Assembly: GCF_040215105.1 (NCBI RefSeq)
Contig: NZ_CP157875.1
Span: 3,887,501 to 3,951,500 of the forward strand
Direction: 5' to 3'
DNA: 64,000 nt
Origin: Aeromonas veronii
GTDB lineage: Bacteria > Pseudomonadota > Gammaproteobacteria > Enterobacterales > Aeromonadaceae
The position numbers and the translations under genes are program-made. The notes beneath the pieces are model-generated. The model made no database searches, was not told where the DNA came from, and saw nothing but the letters and a program-made list of their open reading frames with translations. Each line of letters opens with the position of its first letter. The stretch's first letter is position 1. Positions 49,925-60,239 of the stretch are shown here, piece by piece.

Positions 49925-51484
49925 CTACTTATCCGATTTCAGGTGCCTTGGTCGAATGCCGAGCGCCAACAACACGATGCCGTAGAGGCCACCGCCTGCG
50001 CAGAGCAACAGGGTCAGCTCCAGGCTGGCCTTGCCCATGCTCCAGGCCCCCCACTGGGCGAGATCCGGTGACAGGTAGGCGAGCAGCCCTCCCATCAGCA
50101 GGGTCGCCGCCAGCAGTTTGAGGCAGAACACGCCGGTCTGGCGGGAAGGGCGATAGACGTTCTGGACATAGAGCCCCTTGAACAGCAGAGCCGCATTCAG
50201 GGTGCCGGAGCAGGCGGTGGCGAGCGCCAGCCCCACGTAGCCGAGGGGATAGATGAAGATGAGGTTGCACACCATGTTCGCCACCATGGCCATGATACCG
50301 ATGCGCACCGGGGTCCTGGTGTCCTGGCGGGCGTAGTAACCGGGGGCCAGCACCTTGATCAGCATCAGGGAGAGCAACCCGGTGGTAGAGGCCAGCAGGC
50401 TGGCACTCGACATGCTCACTTCGTGCAGACCGAACTCCCCGCGCATGAACAGCACCCGCAAGATGGGCTCGCGCAGCACGGCGATCCCCACCATGGCGGG
50501 CAGGCCGAGCAGCATCACCATGCGTACCCCCCAGTCCATGGTGCGGGAGAAGTCCACCGGATCCGCATCCACGTGCTTCCTGGCGAGCGCCGGCAGGATC
50601 ACCGTGCTGATGGCCACAGCGAACAGGCCGAGGGGAAACTCCAGTAGTCTGTCCGAGTAATAGAGGTAGCTGATGGCGCCGGTTGCCAGGAAGGAGGCGA
50701 GCATGGTGTTGATCAGCAGGTTGATCTGGCTGACCGAGACACCAAACAGCGCCGGGATCATCAGGGTGCGGATCTTGACCACCCCAGGGTGGTTCCAACC
50801 CCACTTGGGCCACACCAGCATGTTGATCTGGCGCAGGAAGGGGTACTGGAACAGGAACTGCACCAGGCCGCCGAGGAAGACACCGATGGCGAGCGAGATC
50901 TCCGGACGCTCCATCAAGGGGGCAATCCACCAGGCGGCCGCAATCATGGTGATGTTGAGAAACACCGGCGTGAACGAGGAGACGGCAAAGCGACCGAAGG
51001 TGTTGAGAATGGCCCCCGCCATGGCGGTGAAGGTGATGAACCAGAGATAGGGGAAGGTGATCTTGAGCATCAGGCTCGCGAGTTCGAACTTCTCCGCCGC
51101 CGGTCCGCCGTGCAGCCAGTCCCAGAACCAGCCCCAGCCAAACAGGGCCGTCAGCACCCCGGAGCCCAGCACCCCGAGCAGGGTCACTATAGTGACAATG
51201 CCGCCGAGTGTCCCCGCGACCGCGGCCAGCAACTCGCGCACAGCCTGCTCGTCACCGTTTTTCTTGTACTCCGTCATCACCGGCACAAAGGCCTGATTGA
51301 AAGCCCCTTCGGCAAACAGCCGACGCAAGAAGTTGGGAATGCGATTGGCGAAGAAGAAGACGTCTGCGGCAACCCCGGCACCGAGCAGATTGGCGATGAC
51401 CACGTCACGCACCAAGCCCATCACACGGGACGCCAGCGTCATTCCGGACACTATCATGCCGGATTTGATCAATTTCTTACTCAA
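49925..51484 (-). CDS. murJ: Lipid II flippase MurJ
   Basis: Inner-membrane MOP-superfamily protein that flips lipid II for peptidoglycan synthesis. The 519-residue protein has about 14 TM helices, the conserved GMIVSGMTLASRVMGLVRDVV start, FFFANRIPNFLRRLFAEGAF and LLNTMLASF stretches. It is the usual neighbour of rpsT (divergent). Confidence 0.96.
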   Translation of the reverse strand: MSKKLIKSGMIVSGMTLASRVMGLVRDVVIANLLGAGVAADVFFFANRIPNFLRRLFAEGAFNQAFVPVMTEYKKNGDEQAVRELLAAVAGTLGGIVTIVTLLGVLGSGVLTALFGWGWFWDWLHGGPAAEKFELASLMLKITFPYLWFITFTAMAGAILNTFGRFAVSSFTPVFLNITMIAAAWWIAPLMERPEISLAIGVFLGGLVQFLFQYPFLRQINMLVWPKWGWNHPGVVKIRTLMIPALFGVSVSQINLLINTMLASFLATGAISYLYYSDRLLEFPLGLFAVAISTVILPALARKHVDADPVDFSRTMDWGVRMVMLLGLPAMVGIAVLREPILRVLFMRGEFGLHEVSMSSASLLASTTGLLSLMLIKVLAPGYYARQDTRTPVRIGIMAMVANMVCNLIFIYPLGYVGLALATACSGTLNAALLFKGLYVQNVYRPSRQTGVFCLKLLAATLLMGGLLAYLSPDLAQWGAWSMGKASLELTLLLCAGGGLYGIVLLALGIRPRHLKSDK

Positions 51485-51561
51485 GACGAGGCCTCTGGAA
51501 CTGTCGGAAAGAAAAGAATGCTGGTAGAATCGGCCGACAGTTTAACCGTCTCCCATCTGAC

Positions 51562-51587
51562 ACACCACCGGGGGGCGGTGTTTATTT
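51562..51587 (+). terminator. Terminator-like hairpin in the murJ-rpsT spacer
   Basis: ACACCACC...GGCGGTGT (one mismatch) followed by TTATTT. No plus-strand gene ends nearby, so it may attenuate an upstream start or be chance. The rpsT promoter lies just downstream. Confidence 0.35.
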
Positions 51588-51598
51588 GCACAAATCAT

Positions 51599-51627
51599 TT
51601 GACAATATGTGGTTGGGAAGGCATATT
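51599..51627 (+). promoter_or_regulatory. rpsT promoter
   Basis: A -35 TTGACA (exact) with a 17-bp spacer and -10 CATATT, 48 bp upstream of the rpsT start. Confidence 0.65.
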
Positions 51628-51675
51628 TCCGGGCCTTTTCAATACACTCGCTAAGACAGTTTTAGGAGTTTTACC

Positions 51676-51939
51676 TTGGCTAACATCAAATCTGCTAAGA
51701 AGCGTGCTCTTCAGTCAGAGAAACGTCGTCAGCACAACGCCAGCCGTCGTTCCATGACCCGTACCTACCTGAAGAAAGTGATCGCTGCCATCGCCTCTGG
51801 CGACAAGGCTGCCGCCACTGCCGCTTTCGCTGTTGCTCAGCCGATCATGGATCGTATGGCGACCAAAGGCCTGATCCACAAGAACAAAGCTGCTCGTCAC
51901 AAGAGCCGCCTGTCTGCCCAGATCAAAGCTATGGCTTAA
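51676..51939 (+). CDS. rpsT: 30S ribosomal protein S20
   Basis: An 87-residue small-subunit protein, starting with [20 protein letters not shown] after the initiator. It uses a TTG start with GGAG upstream; the E. coli gene also uses UUG, a feature linked to autoregulation. Single gene ending at a strong terminator. Confidence 0.97.
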   Translation: MANIKSAKKRALQSEKRRQHNASRRSMTRTYLKKVIAAIASGDKAAATAAFAVAQPIMDRMATKGLIHKNKAARHKSRLSAQIKAMA

Positions 51940-51960
51940 TCAGCTTCGGCTGCATAAAGC

Positions 51961-51992
51961 TAAAAAAACCGGCCTTATGGCCGGTTTTTTAT
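51961..51992 (+). terminator. rpsT terminator, bidirectional
   Basis: AAAAAAACCGGCC-TTAT-GGCCGGTTTTTT, with runs on both sides. Also serves the convergent ArsR-family gene. Confidence 0.92.
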
Positions 51993-52291
51993 TTGGGCTC
52001 GCTGCAATACAACTCGTGCAACAAGCCGATCAGCGCACGCACCTCGTGACTGCGCAGAGAGTAATAGACCGTCTGGGCCGCCTTTCGTGTCGCCACCAGC
52101 TCGTCGCGCCGCAGCACCGCCAGATGCTGTGACAGGGCCGACTGGCTCAGTCCGAGCCGCTCGTTCAACTCCCCCACCGACAGTTCCCGCTCCAGCAGCT
52201 GACACAGAATGAACAGACGCCGCTCATTGGCCAGCGCCTTGAGCAGGGCCACCGCACGACCGGCATTCGCCGCCATCGCCTCCAGTTGCAT
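51989..52291 (-). CDS. ArsR-family regulator, BigR/HlyU-type persulfide-sensor candidate
   Basis: A 100-residue winged-helix repressor-type protein. The HTH is LSVGELNERLGLSQSALSQHL, then LRRDELVATRKAAQTVYYSL in the wing. Two cysteines, C30 (LFILCQLL) and C96 (ELYCSEPK), are 66 residues apart, the same spacing as the redox pair of BigR and HlyU (C42/C108, C38/C104). I chose ATG 52291 because AAGGGAGAGG is upstream; 52333 is also possible, one base after the nhaR stop. It may be co-transcribed with nhaR. Confidence 0.75.
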   Translation of the reverse strand: MQLEAMAANAGRAVALLKALANERRLFILCQLLERELSVGELNERLGLSQSALSQHLAVLRRDELVATRKAAQTVYYSLRSHEVRALIGLLHELYCSEPK

Positions 52292-52334
52292 TCCGGCCTC
52301 TCCCTTCACGGCCTGCCTATGCTCTTGCGCCATG

Positions 52335-53267
52335 TCAGAACGACAGGCTCGCCGGCTGGATGGTGGAAAGATTCTCTTCTCCGGCAAACAGGAAGGAGAA
52401 ATCACTCTCGCACACCCGTTTGACAGCAGGATGCTGGATCATCCGCTCGGCAAAGATGACGTAATACTCCTCCATCAGATCCTGGGTCTCCCCCAGCAGT
52501 ATCACCTCCTCCCCCTCCAGGATCTCCTCCCGATAGATGGTCGGCGCCATGAAGATGCCCTGGTTGAAGAAGCCGAACGCCTTCATCAGGGCCGCGTCAT
52601 CGAACTCACCCAGGATGCTGGGGGAGATCCCCTGCTGCTCGAACCACTGGGTCAGCTGGCGGCCCATGGCGGTACGCCGGCCCGGGATGAGCAACTTGCG
52701 CTCCTCCAGACAGGCGGGGAAGCCTTTCTCCGGCAGGGGAGCCTTGCAGAAGAAGCTGACCCCGCAGCCACCGAGGCGCTTGGAGAGCAGCCCCGCGTGC
52801 TGGCTGGAGTCCACCGGGCAGTCGGAGAGGATCATGTCGAGCTTGTGCTCACTCAGCTGTTCCAGCAGCAATTCGTGGGTCGATTCGAAGCAGCGCAGGT
52901 GGATGGAGCCATCGTTCGGGATGACGGAGAGCAGCACCCGGCTGGCGAGTCGTTTGGAGAGGGCGTCGGCGATGCCGACGTCGAACAGGATCTGGCTCTC
53001 CTTGCGGTAGTTGACGATATCCAGCATCTCGTAGGAGAGGCTGAACATCTTGTCGGCGTAGCGAAAGACCAGCTGGCCCAGCTCGGTGGCCTCGAGGGAG
53101 CGGCCCTTGCGGATCAGTAGCTTGCCGCCGAGACGCTGCTCCAGCAGCTTGATCTGGCCGGTGACGGTCTGGGGGGTAAGAAAAAGGGCTTCCGCCGCTT
53201 GTGTGACGGAGCCCTTCTTCTGTGTCATCCAAAAATAATAGAGATGGTTGTAGTTAAGGTGTGACAT
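52335..53267 (-). CDS. nhaR: LysR-family regulator NhaR
   Basis: A 310-residue LysR-type activator of the Na+/H+ antiporter gene. It starts [20 protein letters not shown], with the [23 protein letters not shown], and matches E. coli NhaR (301) in length and N terminus. It is downstream of nhaA as in E. coli, but with a small secreted-protein gene in between that overlaps it by 14 bp. Confidence 0.93.
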   Translation of the reverse strand: MSHLNYNHLYYFWMTQKKGSVTQAAEALFLTPQTVTGQIKLLEQRLGGKLLIRKGRSLEATELGQLVFRYADKMFSLSYEMLDIVNYRKESQILFDVGIADALSKRLASRVLLSVIPNDGSIHLRCFESTHELLLEQLSEHKLDMILSDCPVDSSQHAGLLSKRLGGCGVSFFCKAPLPEKGFPACLEERKLLIPGRRTAMGRQLTQWFEQQGISPSILGEFDDAALMKAFGFFNQGIFMAPTIYREEILEGEEVILLGETQDLMEEYYVIFAERMIQHPAVKRVCESDFSFLFAGEENLSTIQPASLSF

Positions 53268-53658
53268 CCGATGGGGTTCCCGCGGCAGGCGGGCTCCGGT
53301 AGCAGCTGAGTTCAACTGCCAGAATGTCATACATGTCGCTGACCGAGTCAACCTTGTTCGCGCCAAACTGCCGCTGCAGGCTGAGCTTGAGGGCCGCCGG
53401 GCTCGGCATCCGCTCACCGCAATAGCGCTTATTGGACTTCTTGACCCTCTCCCCGGCCCGGCTGCTCAGGGCCCGCTCGCTGAAAGTCTCGCCAAACTGG
53501 GCCTTGGCCTGCTTGTCCCCCAGCATCAGGGCGCTGTCGACCACTCCGTTCAGATAGGCCGAACAACTGGCTGATGTGGCATCCTGCTGACAATCCGCCA
53601 GACTGCTTGCCCAGAGCGCCGGGCTCACCAGCAGGGCCAACCATACTGTTTTTTTCAT
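53254..53658 (-). CDS. Small exported Cys-containing protein between nhaA and nhaR
   Basis: A 134-residue protein with a signal peptide ([19 protein letters not shown]). The mature part has four Cys ([43 protein letters not shown]), suggesting two disulfides. The [14 protein letters not shown] segment faintly recalls the Rap1a/Tai immunity-type fold, but I cannot confirm this. It overlaps nhaA by 4 bp and nhaR by 14 bp, so it is part of the sodium-stress operon. Confidence 0.65.
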   Translation of the reverse strand: MKKTVWLALLVSPALWASSLADCQQDATSASCSAYLNGVVDSALMLGDKQAKAQFGETFSERALSSRAGERVKKSNKRYCGERMPSPAALKLSLQRQFGANKVDSVSDMYDILAVELSCYRSPPAAGTPSDVTP

Positions 53659-54845
53659 AACCCCTCCGTGCTCTGATCCGCCTCCCGATTGGGAAGGGAT
53701 ATCCGCAGGGCGAGATAACCGACCACGGCCGCCAGGGTGGACCCGACCAAGATCCCGAGGCGAGAGAAGCTACCGTAGTCCAATCCGCCATGCTCGAATG
53801 CCAGCGACGCGATAAACATCGACATGGTGAAGCCAATGCCACACAAGATGCTGACAGCAAAGATTTGCTTGAAATTAACCCCGCTTGGCAACTGGGCGAC
53901 CCCCAGCTTCACCGCCAGCCAGCTGATGGTGAAGATCCCGAGCGGCTTGCCGACGAACAGGCCCAGCATGATGCCGAGCGGCACCGGGCTCAGCAGGGAG
54001 GAGAGTCCAATCCCGTCCAGCGACACCCCGGCGTTGGCAAAGGCAAACAGCGGCAGGATGAGATAGGCGCTCCAGGGATGCAGCGCGTGCTCCAGATGCT
54101 TGAGGGGGGAGGCGTAGCGCTTGCCGTTGAGCGGGATCATGAAGCCCACGATGACACCCGCCAGGGTCGCATGGACGCCGGACTTGAGCACCGCCACCCA
54201 GAGCACCAGACCGACCAGCATGTAGAGCGCGATCCTGTCTTCCCCACGCCGGTTCATCCACAGCAGGGTCAGGGTCGCCAGGACACCGACCGCCAGCGCG
54301 CCCAGAGAGAGCTGCTGGGTGTAGAAGAGGGCGATGATGATGATGACGCCGAGGTCATCCATGATGGCCAGCGCCAGCAGGAACACCTTGAGGCTGGTCG
54401 GCACCCGCTTGCCAAGCAGCGCCATCACCCCGAGGGCGAAAGCGATGTCGGTGGCCGCCGGGATGGCCCAGCCGGCGCGGGTCACTTCATCGTGGTAGTT
54501 GAAGAAGGCGTAGATGAGCGCAGGAGCCAGCATGCCCCCCACGGCGGCAATGGCCGGGAAGGTCGCCTGCACCCGGGAAGAGAGTGCCCCCTCCATCAGC
54601 TCCCGCTTGACCTCGAGGCCAACCAGCAGGAAGAAGAGCGCCATGAAGCCGTCGTTGATCCAGAGCAGCAGCGGCTTGTCGATGTCGAGCGCCGCGATGC
54701 GCACCTGCACCGGCGTATTGAGGAAACTCTGGTAATACTCCGCCAACCCCGAGTTGGCCAGAGCGATGGCCAGCAGTGCGGCCAGGATCAGGATGATGCC
54801 GGAGGCAGACTCCAGCTTGAGAAAGCGCTTGAATACATCACTCAT
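53655..54845 (-). CDS. nhaA: Na+/H+ antiporter NhaA
   Basis: Electrogenic Na+(Li+)/H+ antiporter of the inner membrane, used in sodium and alkaline stress. The 396-residue protein has about 12 TM helices and the essential Asp pair in [18 protein letters not shown], plus [19 protein letters not shown] 54845 is used; ATG 54860 adds five residues and neither has a good ribosome site. Confidence 0.95.
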   Translation of the reverse strand: MSDVFKRFLKLESASGIILILAALLAIALANSGLAEYYQSFLNTPVQVRIAALDIDKPLLLWINDGFMALFFLLVGLEVKRELMEGALSSRVQATFPAIAAVGGMLAPALIYAFFNYHDEVTRAGWAIPAATDIAFALGVMALLGKRVPTSLKVFLLALAIMDDLGVIIIIALFYTQQLSLGALAVGVLATLTLLWMNRRGEDRIALYMLVGLVLWVAVLKSGVHATLAGVIVGFMIPLNGKRYASPLKHLEHALHPWSAYLILPLFAFANAGVSLDGIGLSSLLSPVPLGIMLGLFVGKPLGIFTISWLAVKLGVAQLPSGVNFKQIFAVSILCGIGFTMSMFIASLAFEHGGLDYGSFSRLGILVGSTLAAVVGYLALRISLPNREADQSTEGL

Positions 54846-55039
54846 GGTCTGACTATCCATTATTTTGCATTTTTTTCAGTCTAGAGCCGGCACGGTATAA
54901 TGAAAAATCGTTTCTAATTGCCACAAACAACGGAAAAACCGAAGGCAAAGCCTCCATTGTCTGCTATAAGCACCCTTTTACTCCCTTTTCATCCTCCGTC
55001 ACCATTCAGTTTTTCGCATAAATATATGGATGGCGACAC

Positions 55040-55069
55040 AATAAAAAAGGCGCCGTCAGGCGCCTTTCA
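55040..55069 (-). terminator. thyA terminator
   Basis: On the minus strand, AAAGGCGCC-TGAC-GGCGCCTTT then TTTATT, about 55 bp after the thyA stop. Confidence 0.85.
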
Positions 55070-55121
55070 GGTCGATGCGATTCCAGCGGGGATGACGCCA
55101 TCCGGGCGCCTTCAGCCAGGG

Positions 55122-55916
55122 TCAGATGGCCACGGGGGCCTTGATGCCGGGATGGGGGTCGTAACCCAGGATCTCGAAATCCTCGAAGCGATAGTCGAAG
55201 ATCGAAGCCGGTTTGCGCTTGATCGCCAGGGTCGGCAACGGACGCGGTTCGCGGCTGAGTTGCAGTGCAGTCTGCTCCATGTGATTGGAATAAAGATGCA
55301 CATCCCCCCCGGTCCAGACGAAGTCCCCCACCTCGAGATCGCACTGCTGGGCCATCATGTGGGTCAGCAAGGCATAGCTCGCGATGTTGAACGGCAGACC
55401 GAGGAAGACGTCACAGCTGCGCTGGTAGAGCTGGCAGGAGAGCTTGCCGTCCGCCACGTAGAACTGGAAGAAGGCGTGGCAGGGGGCCAGGGCCATCTTG
55501 TCCAGCTCTCCCACGTTCCAGGCGGAGACGATGATCCGGCGGGAATCCGGATTGTGCTTGATGTCGTCCACCGCCTTCTGGATCTGGTCGATGACAGTGC
55601 CATCGGCCGCCGGCCAGGAGCGCCACTGGGCGCCGTAGACCGGGCCCAGATCGCCGTGTTCATCGGCCCACTCGTCCCAGATGCTGACGCCGTGCTCCTT
55701 GAGGTAGGCGGTGTTGGTGTCGCCGTTCAGGAACCAGAGCAGCTCGTGGATGATGGATCTCAGGTGGCACTTCTTGGTGGTGACCAGGGGGAAGCCCTCG
55801 GCCAGATTGAAGCGCATCTGGTGACCGAACAGGGAAACGGTGCCGGTGCCGGTGCGATCGGACTTGACCGTTCCCTCGTCCAGGATCTTCTGCATCAGGT
55901 CGAGATAGGCTCTCAT
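55122..55916 (-). CDS. thyA: Thymidylate synthase ThyA
   Basis: Makes dTMP from dUMP with methylene-THF. The 264-residue enzyme (same length as E. coli) has the catalytic Cys146 ([13 protein letters not shown]) and the dUMP-binding [20 protein letters not shown]. It is 91 bp downstream of lgt in the conserved ptsP-lgt-thyA order. Confidence 0.98.
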   Translation of the reverse strand: MRAYLDLMQKILDEGTVKSDRTGTGTVSLFGHQMRFNLAEGFPLVTTKKCHLRSIIHELLWFLNGDTNTAYLKEHGVSIWDEWADEHGDLGPVYGAQWRSWPAADGTVIDQIQKAVDDIKHNPDSRRIIVSAWNVGELDKMALAPCHAFFQFYVADGKLSCQLYQRSCDVFLGLPFNIASYALLTHMMAQQCDLEVGDFVWTGGDVHLYSNHMEQTALQLSREPRPLPTLAIKRKPASIFDYRFEDFEILGYDPHPGIKAPVAI

Positions 55917-56007
55917 TGCGTTGCCTCCTTCCGGCTATCACCATTCATTTTCGCTACCCAGCAAACATCTGGCAGCACAATACTCTTAAACCGACTCAGG
56001 GAGAGGC

Positions 56008-56844
56008 TCACTGCTTGGCCTCCCGGACCCCGCCACTCCCATTGCCGAACAGCTGTGGCCGCTTGTAGGCGACCCAGATCATCAGGGCGCCGATGATGAT
56101 CATCGGGGTGGAGAGGATCTGGCCCATGCTGATCTCCTGGAAGTAGAGGCCGAGCTGGCTGTCCGGCTGGCGTACGAACTCCACCAGGAAGCGGAACAGA
56201 CCGTAACACAGCAGGAACATACCGGAGATGGCTCCACGGGGCGGATTCTTGCGCCAGAACAGGTTGAGGATGATGAAGAGTACCACCCCTTCCAGAGCAA
56301 ACTGGTAGAGCTGGGACGGGTGGCGCGGCTCGGGGCCCGCCTCCGGGAAGATGATGGCCCAGGGCACATCGGTGACCCGGCCCCAGAGTTCGCCGTTCAT
56401 GAAGTTGCCGATGCGGCCCACCCCCAGTCCGAACGGGATCAGGGGCGCCACGAAGTCGGCCACAGTGAAGAAGTGACGCTTCGTCTTGTGGGCAAACCAG
56501 ATCATGGCGGTGATGACCCCGATGAGGCCACCGTGGAACGACATGCCGCCGGTCCAGATCTTGAACAGGTAGGTAGGATCGGCGAGGAAGAGATCGAAGT
56601 TGTAGAACAGCACGTAACCGATGCGCCCCCCCAGGATCACCCCGAGGAAGCCGTAAAACAGCAGATCAGAGACCTCGTTGCGGGTCCAGCCACTGTTCGG
56701 CGCATCGGCGCGGCGACCCGCCAGCCACATGGCGAAGGCGAAGCCGAACAGGTACATGAGTCCATACCAGCGTACCGACAACGGCCCCAAACTGAATGCT
56801 ACGGGATCAATCTGCGAGAAAACCCAATATCCGTCGTGCTGCAT
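56008..56844 (-). CDS. lgt: Prolipoprotein diacylglyceryl transferase Lgt
   Basis: First step of lipoprotein maturation: adds diacylglycerol to the lipobox Cys. The 278-residue inner-membrane protein has the signature [14 protein letters not shown] and seven TM segments, with [12 protein letters not shown] near the start. Confidence 0.97.
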   Translation of the reverse strand: MQHDGYWVFSQIDPVAFSLGPLSVRWYGLMYLFGFAFAMWLAGRRADAPNSGWTRNEVSDLLFYGFLGVILGGRIGYVLFYNFDLFLADPTYLFKIWTGGMSFHGGLIGVITAMIWFAHKTKRHFFTVADFVAPLIPFGLGVGRIGNFMNGELWGRVTDVPWAIIFPEAGPEPRHPSQLYQFALEGVVLFIILNLFWRKNPPRGAISGMFLLCYGLFRFLVEFVRQPDSQLGLYFQEISMGQILSTPMIIIGALMIWVAYKRPQLFGNGSGGVREAKQ

Positions 56845-56911
56845 AGTGCGGCCTCAATCATAAGAAAAGCCGCATTCTCCGATCATTTGTCAGCGGGAAC
56901 AAGATTGAATA

Positions 56912-59191
56912 TCAATCGGGCAGCTTGGCCTTGTGGCCGGCCCGCAGCAGACCGCCCAGGCCGTGCTCTTCCAGATAGCGGGCAAACAGGCCGCGCAGCA
57001 CATGGGGGTTGTCGTGTTTGAGGCCATCGCTCATCAGGGCCGTGAGCTCGTCGAGGTGGGACTGGCGCAGCACGTACTTGATGCGGGAAATGTTGTGGGT
57101 GTTCATGCTGAAGCGCCGATACCCCATGGCCAGCAGCAGAAGCACACCGACCGGATCACCGGCCAGTTCGCCACAGACCGAGACCGGCTTCTGATAACGG
57201 TGGGAGGCATCCACCAGGAGCTGCAGGGCGCGGATCACCGCGGGGTGGAAGGCATCGTAGATACTGGCGACCCGGGCGTTGTTGCGATCCACCGCCAGCA
57301 GGTATTGGGTCAGATCGTTGCTGCCCACGGACCAGAAGTCGATGAGGGGGGCCATCTCCGGCAGTATGTAGAGGGCGGAAGGCACCTCGATCATCACCCC
57401 GAGGCTGGGGTAGCGAATGAGGGCATTGCGGGTGGCGGCCTCTTCGGAGACCTCGCGCCAGGCTTGGTCCAGCAGCCGACGGGAGGCGCGGATCTCGCCG
57501 ACGCTGCTGATCATCGGCAGCATGATGGCCAGGTTGTCCAGCCCCTCGCTCGCTCGCAGCATGGCCTTGAGCTGGACCAGGAACAGCTCGGGGTGATCCA
57601 GGGTGAGCCGGATCCCCCGCCAGCCAAGGAAGGGATTTTCCTCCACGATGGGGAAGTAGGGCAGTTGTTTGTCCCCTCCTACGTCCAGGGTTCGCATGCA
57701 GACCGGTCTGTCCCGGTAGGTCTCCAGGATGCCGCGATAGCGGGCGGTCTGCTCCCACTCCGAGGGGAAGCTCTCCTGCAGCATGAAGGGGATCTCGGTG
57801 CGATAGAGCCCGACCCCGTCCGCCAGATGGTTGAGGGAGATCTCGGTATCCGCGCTCAACCCCGCGTTGAGCAGCAGGGAGACAGGGGTGCCGTCAGCGG
57901 TCTCGGAAGGCTGGGTGTCGACGCTGCGCACCAGGGTATCGAGGGCCTGCTCCTCGCTCAGCAACTGCCGGTACTCGGTCAGGATCACCTGATTGGGTTC
58001 GATGAAGAGATCGCCGCTGTAGCCATCGACCACCAGGGTACGGCCCCCAATGTCGCCCAGCGGCAGATCCACCCCCATGATGGCGGCAACCCCCATGGCT
58101 CTGGCCAGAATGGCCGCATGGGAGTTGGTGCCCCCTTTGAGGGACACCACACCGCTCAGGAACTCCCGCGGTATCTCGGCGAGTATGGTGGCAGTCACCT
58201 CGTCGGCGACCAGCACCACGGGCTCCCCTATGGTGAGCTGCTCGGGCTCGTCCTGTACCAGCCGGCTGATGAGGCGCAGGGCGATATCCTTCACATCGGC
58301 GGCGCGCTCGCGCAGGTAGGGGTCCTTCATCCCCTTGAACTGTTCGATCAACCGGTCACTGATGAGCTTGACCGCCGAGATGGCTGTCCAGTGCTCCTTG
58401 CCGACCTTGTTGCGAATGGGTTTGATGTAGCCGGGATCGTCCAGCAGGTGCAGATAGATGTCGAAGATGGCGACCGAGTCCTGGCTGTAGCTCTCGCGAA
58501 AGCGCAGGGCCAGGCTCTCCAGATCGTGGCGCACCTCCTCGATGGCAAGTTCGAGACGCGCCAGCTGCTTGCCATGATCCTCATCCTTGCGGGGGGTAAT
58601 GGAGTTCAGCGCCTTGCGCGGGCGCCACACCCAGGCCTTGGCGATGGCGATGCCGCTCGCGCCGGCAATGCCGCGCAGGGGTTTGCTCCAGTCGGTCTTC
58701 TGCAACCAGCCCTTGGCCTGGGCCTGGGCGATGCGCGCCGCCAGCTGGGCCGCCAGGGTGACCATGAAGGACTCTTCCCCCTCATCGAACAGGCGGCTCT
58801 CTTTTTGCTGTACGACCAGCACCCCCACCACCTGGCGCTGATGCATGATGGGGGCACCGAGGAAGGAGCGAAACGCCTCTTCAGCCACATCGGGCAGGAA
58901 TTTGAAACTGGGGTGGGAGGGGGCATCCGCCAGGTTGATCAGCTCCTCGCGCTGACCCACCAGACCGACGATCCCCTGCTCGAATGGCAGGGTGGCCTTG
59001 CCCACCGCCGACTCGGCCAGGCCATCGGTCGCCGCCAGCCGGTAGCGCCGCATCTCGGGCTCGGCCACATAGACGGAGCAGCAGTTCACCGTCATGGCGA
59101 GCCGGGTCTGGCTCACCAATGCCTGCAAGGCCTGCTCGAGGGTATTGGCCTCGGCCATGCTTTCGACGATGCGTCTGAGTTCCGTCAGCAA
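56912..59191 (-). CDS. ptsP: PTS enzyme I-Ntr, PtsP
   Basis: First component of the nitrogen phosphotransferase system; it autophosphorylates with PEP and passes phosphate to NPr. The 759-residue protein has an N-terminal GAF domain (about 1-160) and PEP-utilising domains, with the active His358 in GGTNSHAAILARAMG and C-terminal EVPSALYILPEMA and SVGSNDLTQYLLAVDRNN. The start is TTG at 59191, as the family begins MLTELR, and is 13 bp after rppH. Confidence 0.95.
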   Translation of the reverse strand: MLTELRRIVESMAEANTLEQALQALVSQTRLAMTVNCCSVYVAEPEMRRYRLAATDGLAESAVGKATLPFEQGIVGLVGQREELINLADAPSHPSFKFLPDVAEEAFRSFLGAPIMHQRQVVGVLVVQQKESRLFDEGEESFMVTLAAQLAARIAQAQAKGWLQKTDWSKPLRGIAGASGIAIAKAWVWRPRKALNSITPRKDEDHGKQLARLELAIEEVRHDLESLALRFRESYSQDSVAIFDIYLHLLDDPGYIKPIRNKVGKEHWTAISAVKLISDRLIEQFKGMKDPYLRERAADVKDIALRLISRLVQDEPEQLTIGEPVVLVADEVTATILAEIPREFLSGVVSLKGGTNSHAAILARAMGVAAIMGVDLPLGDIGGRTLVVDGYSGDLFIEPNQVILTEYRQLLSEEQALDTLVRSVDTQPSETADGTPVSLLLNAGLSADTEISLNHLADGVGLYRTEIPFMLQESFPSEWEQTARYRGILETYRDRPVCMRTLDVGGDKQLPYFPIVEENPFLGWRGIRLTLDHPELFLVQLKAMLRASEGLDNLAIMLPMISSVGEIRASRRLLDQAWREVSEEAATRNALIRYPSLGVMIEVPSALYILPEMAPLIDFWSVGSNDLTQYLLAVDRNNARVASIYDAFHPAVIRALQLLVDASHRYQKPVSVCGELAGDPVGVLLLLAMGYRRFSMNTHNISRIKYVLRQSHLDELTALMSDGLKHDNPHVLRGLFARYLEEHGLGGLLRAGHKAKLPD

Positions 59192-59204
59192 CTAGCTGTG
59201 CTCC

Positions 59205-59732
59205 TTAACGAGAGCGGTTACGCCGCCCATCCTTTCGATTAACCTGCACCACCGGCACCGGCATGGCCAGCGGGGCAAACTCTTTCATCACCCGGCGGTA
59301 GACCTCCCGCTTGAAGGAGACGACCTGACGCACCGGGTACCAGAAGCTGACCCAGCGCCAATCATCAAACTCCGGATGGCCATGACAGCCAAACTGGATC
59401 CTGGACTCCTTGCCCGGGTTCAACTGCAACAAAAACCACTTCTGCTTTTGGCCAATACAGACCGGTGAACTGTCCCAGCGAACGAGTCGTTTGGGTAAGC
59501 GGTACTTCAGCCAGTTGCGGCTGGTCGCCAAGATGGTCACATCGTCAGATTTGAGGCCTATCTCCTCATACAGCTCACGATACATGGCCTGTTCCGGCGA
59601 TTCACCATCATCAACCCCCCCCTGCGGAAACTGCCAGGAGTGCTGCCCATAGCGCTTAGCCCACAAAACTTGTCCGTCACGGTTACAGATCACGATGCCG
59701 ACATTGGGACGAAATCCGTCGCCATCTATCAC
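59205..59732 (-). CDS. rppH: RNA pyrophosphohydrolase RppH
   Basis: Removes pyrophosphate from the 5' end of mRNAs to start RNase E decay. The 175-residue protein starts [15 protein letters not shown] and has the Nudix box [20 protein letters not shown] at 38-57. It is adjacent to ptsP and separated from mutH by the DnaA-box-rich spacer. Confidence 0.97.
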   Translation of the reverse strand: MIDGDGFRPNVGIVICNRDGQVLWAKRYGQHSWQFPQGGVDDGESPEQAMYRELYEEIGLKSDDVTILATSRNWLKYRLPKRLVRWDSSPVCIGQKQKWFLLQLNPGKESRIQFGCHGHPEFDDWRWVSFWYPVRQVVSFKREVYRRVMKEFAPLAMPVPVVQVNRKDGRRNRSR

Positions 59733-60111
59733 GTGATCACCATATAAAGGCTGAATCTATAAAGGGATTGTTCCACATTCACCCCGTGGCGGCAAACAGG
59801 GACTGTCATCTTCCATTCATGAATAACTTGCCATTTCAAGCCAAGTTATAAACAAATTTATGGCGACACCCCATCGAGTTGCCCACCCAGACTGTGCATA
59901 AACCTGTGATCAAGCAGGTATATACAGTAGTTTTATCTCAGGGCATTCAAGCAGCCATTATCATAACCCAATCTCACGAAAACAAAATATCCATTTAAAT
60001 ACATATAGTTAATATTTAAGTGCTGGATCAAGATCCATGACTTTTGAGGTCGAGGATCCTCATCGGTATTTGTGAACAAGTCCCGCTGTTCAAAGATCCA
60101 CCACGGCTGAT

Positions 60112-60120
60112 TTATCCACA
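60112..60120 (+). promoter_or_regulatory. DnaA box TTATCCACA
   Basis: Exact match to the high-affinity DnaA box, in the rppH-mutH spacer. Confidence 0.75.
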
Positions 60121-60216
60121 AGACTGGCGCATAATCTGCTCCAATATGGCGGGTAAAATCGGCGGGTTCTCACATTAATTTCTATCCGAGACCCAAGATT
60201 GATCCCTTTACGCCAG

Positions 60217-60239
60217 TTATCCAAGATTTCTGTGGATAA
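60217..60239. promoter_or_regulatory. Facing DnaA boxes TTATCCAAG and TGTGGATAA
   Basis: A 7/9 box on the plus strand and an exact box on the minus strand face each other with 5 bp between them, similar to the paired boxes of the DARS core. Confidence 0.65.

Noticed and set aside
56933..59242. 769-codon plus-strand frame opposite ptsP
   Set aside because: Antisense shadow of ptsP without homologous motifs.
59933..60121. 62-codon minus-strand frame in the rppH-mutH spacer
   Set aside because: It overlaps DnaA boxes and an AT-rich block, has no ribosome site and no family resemblance. The spacer is better read as a regulatory site.
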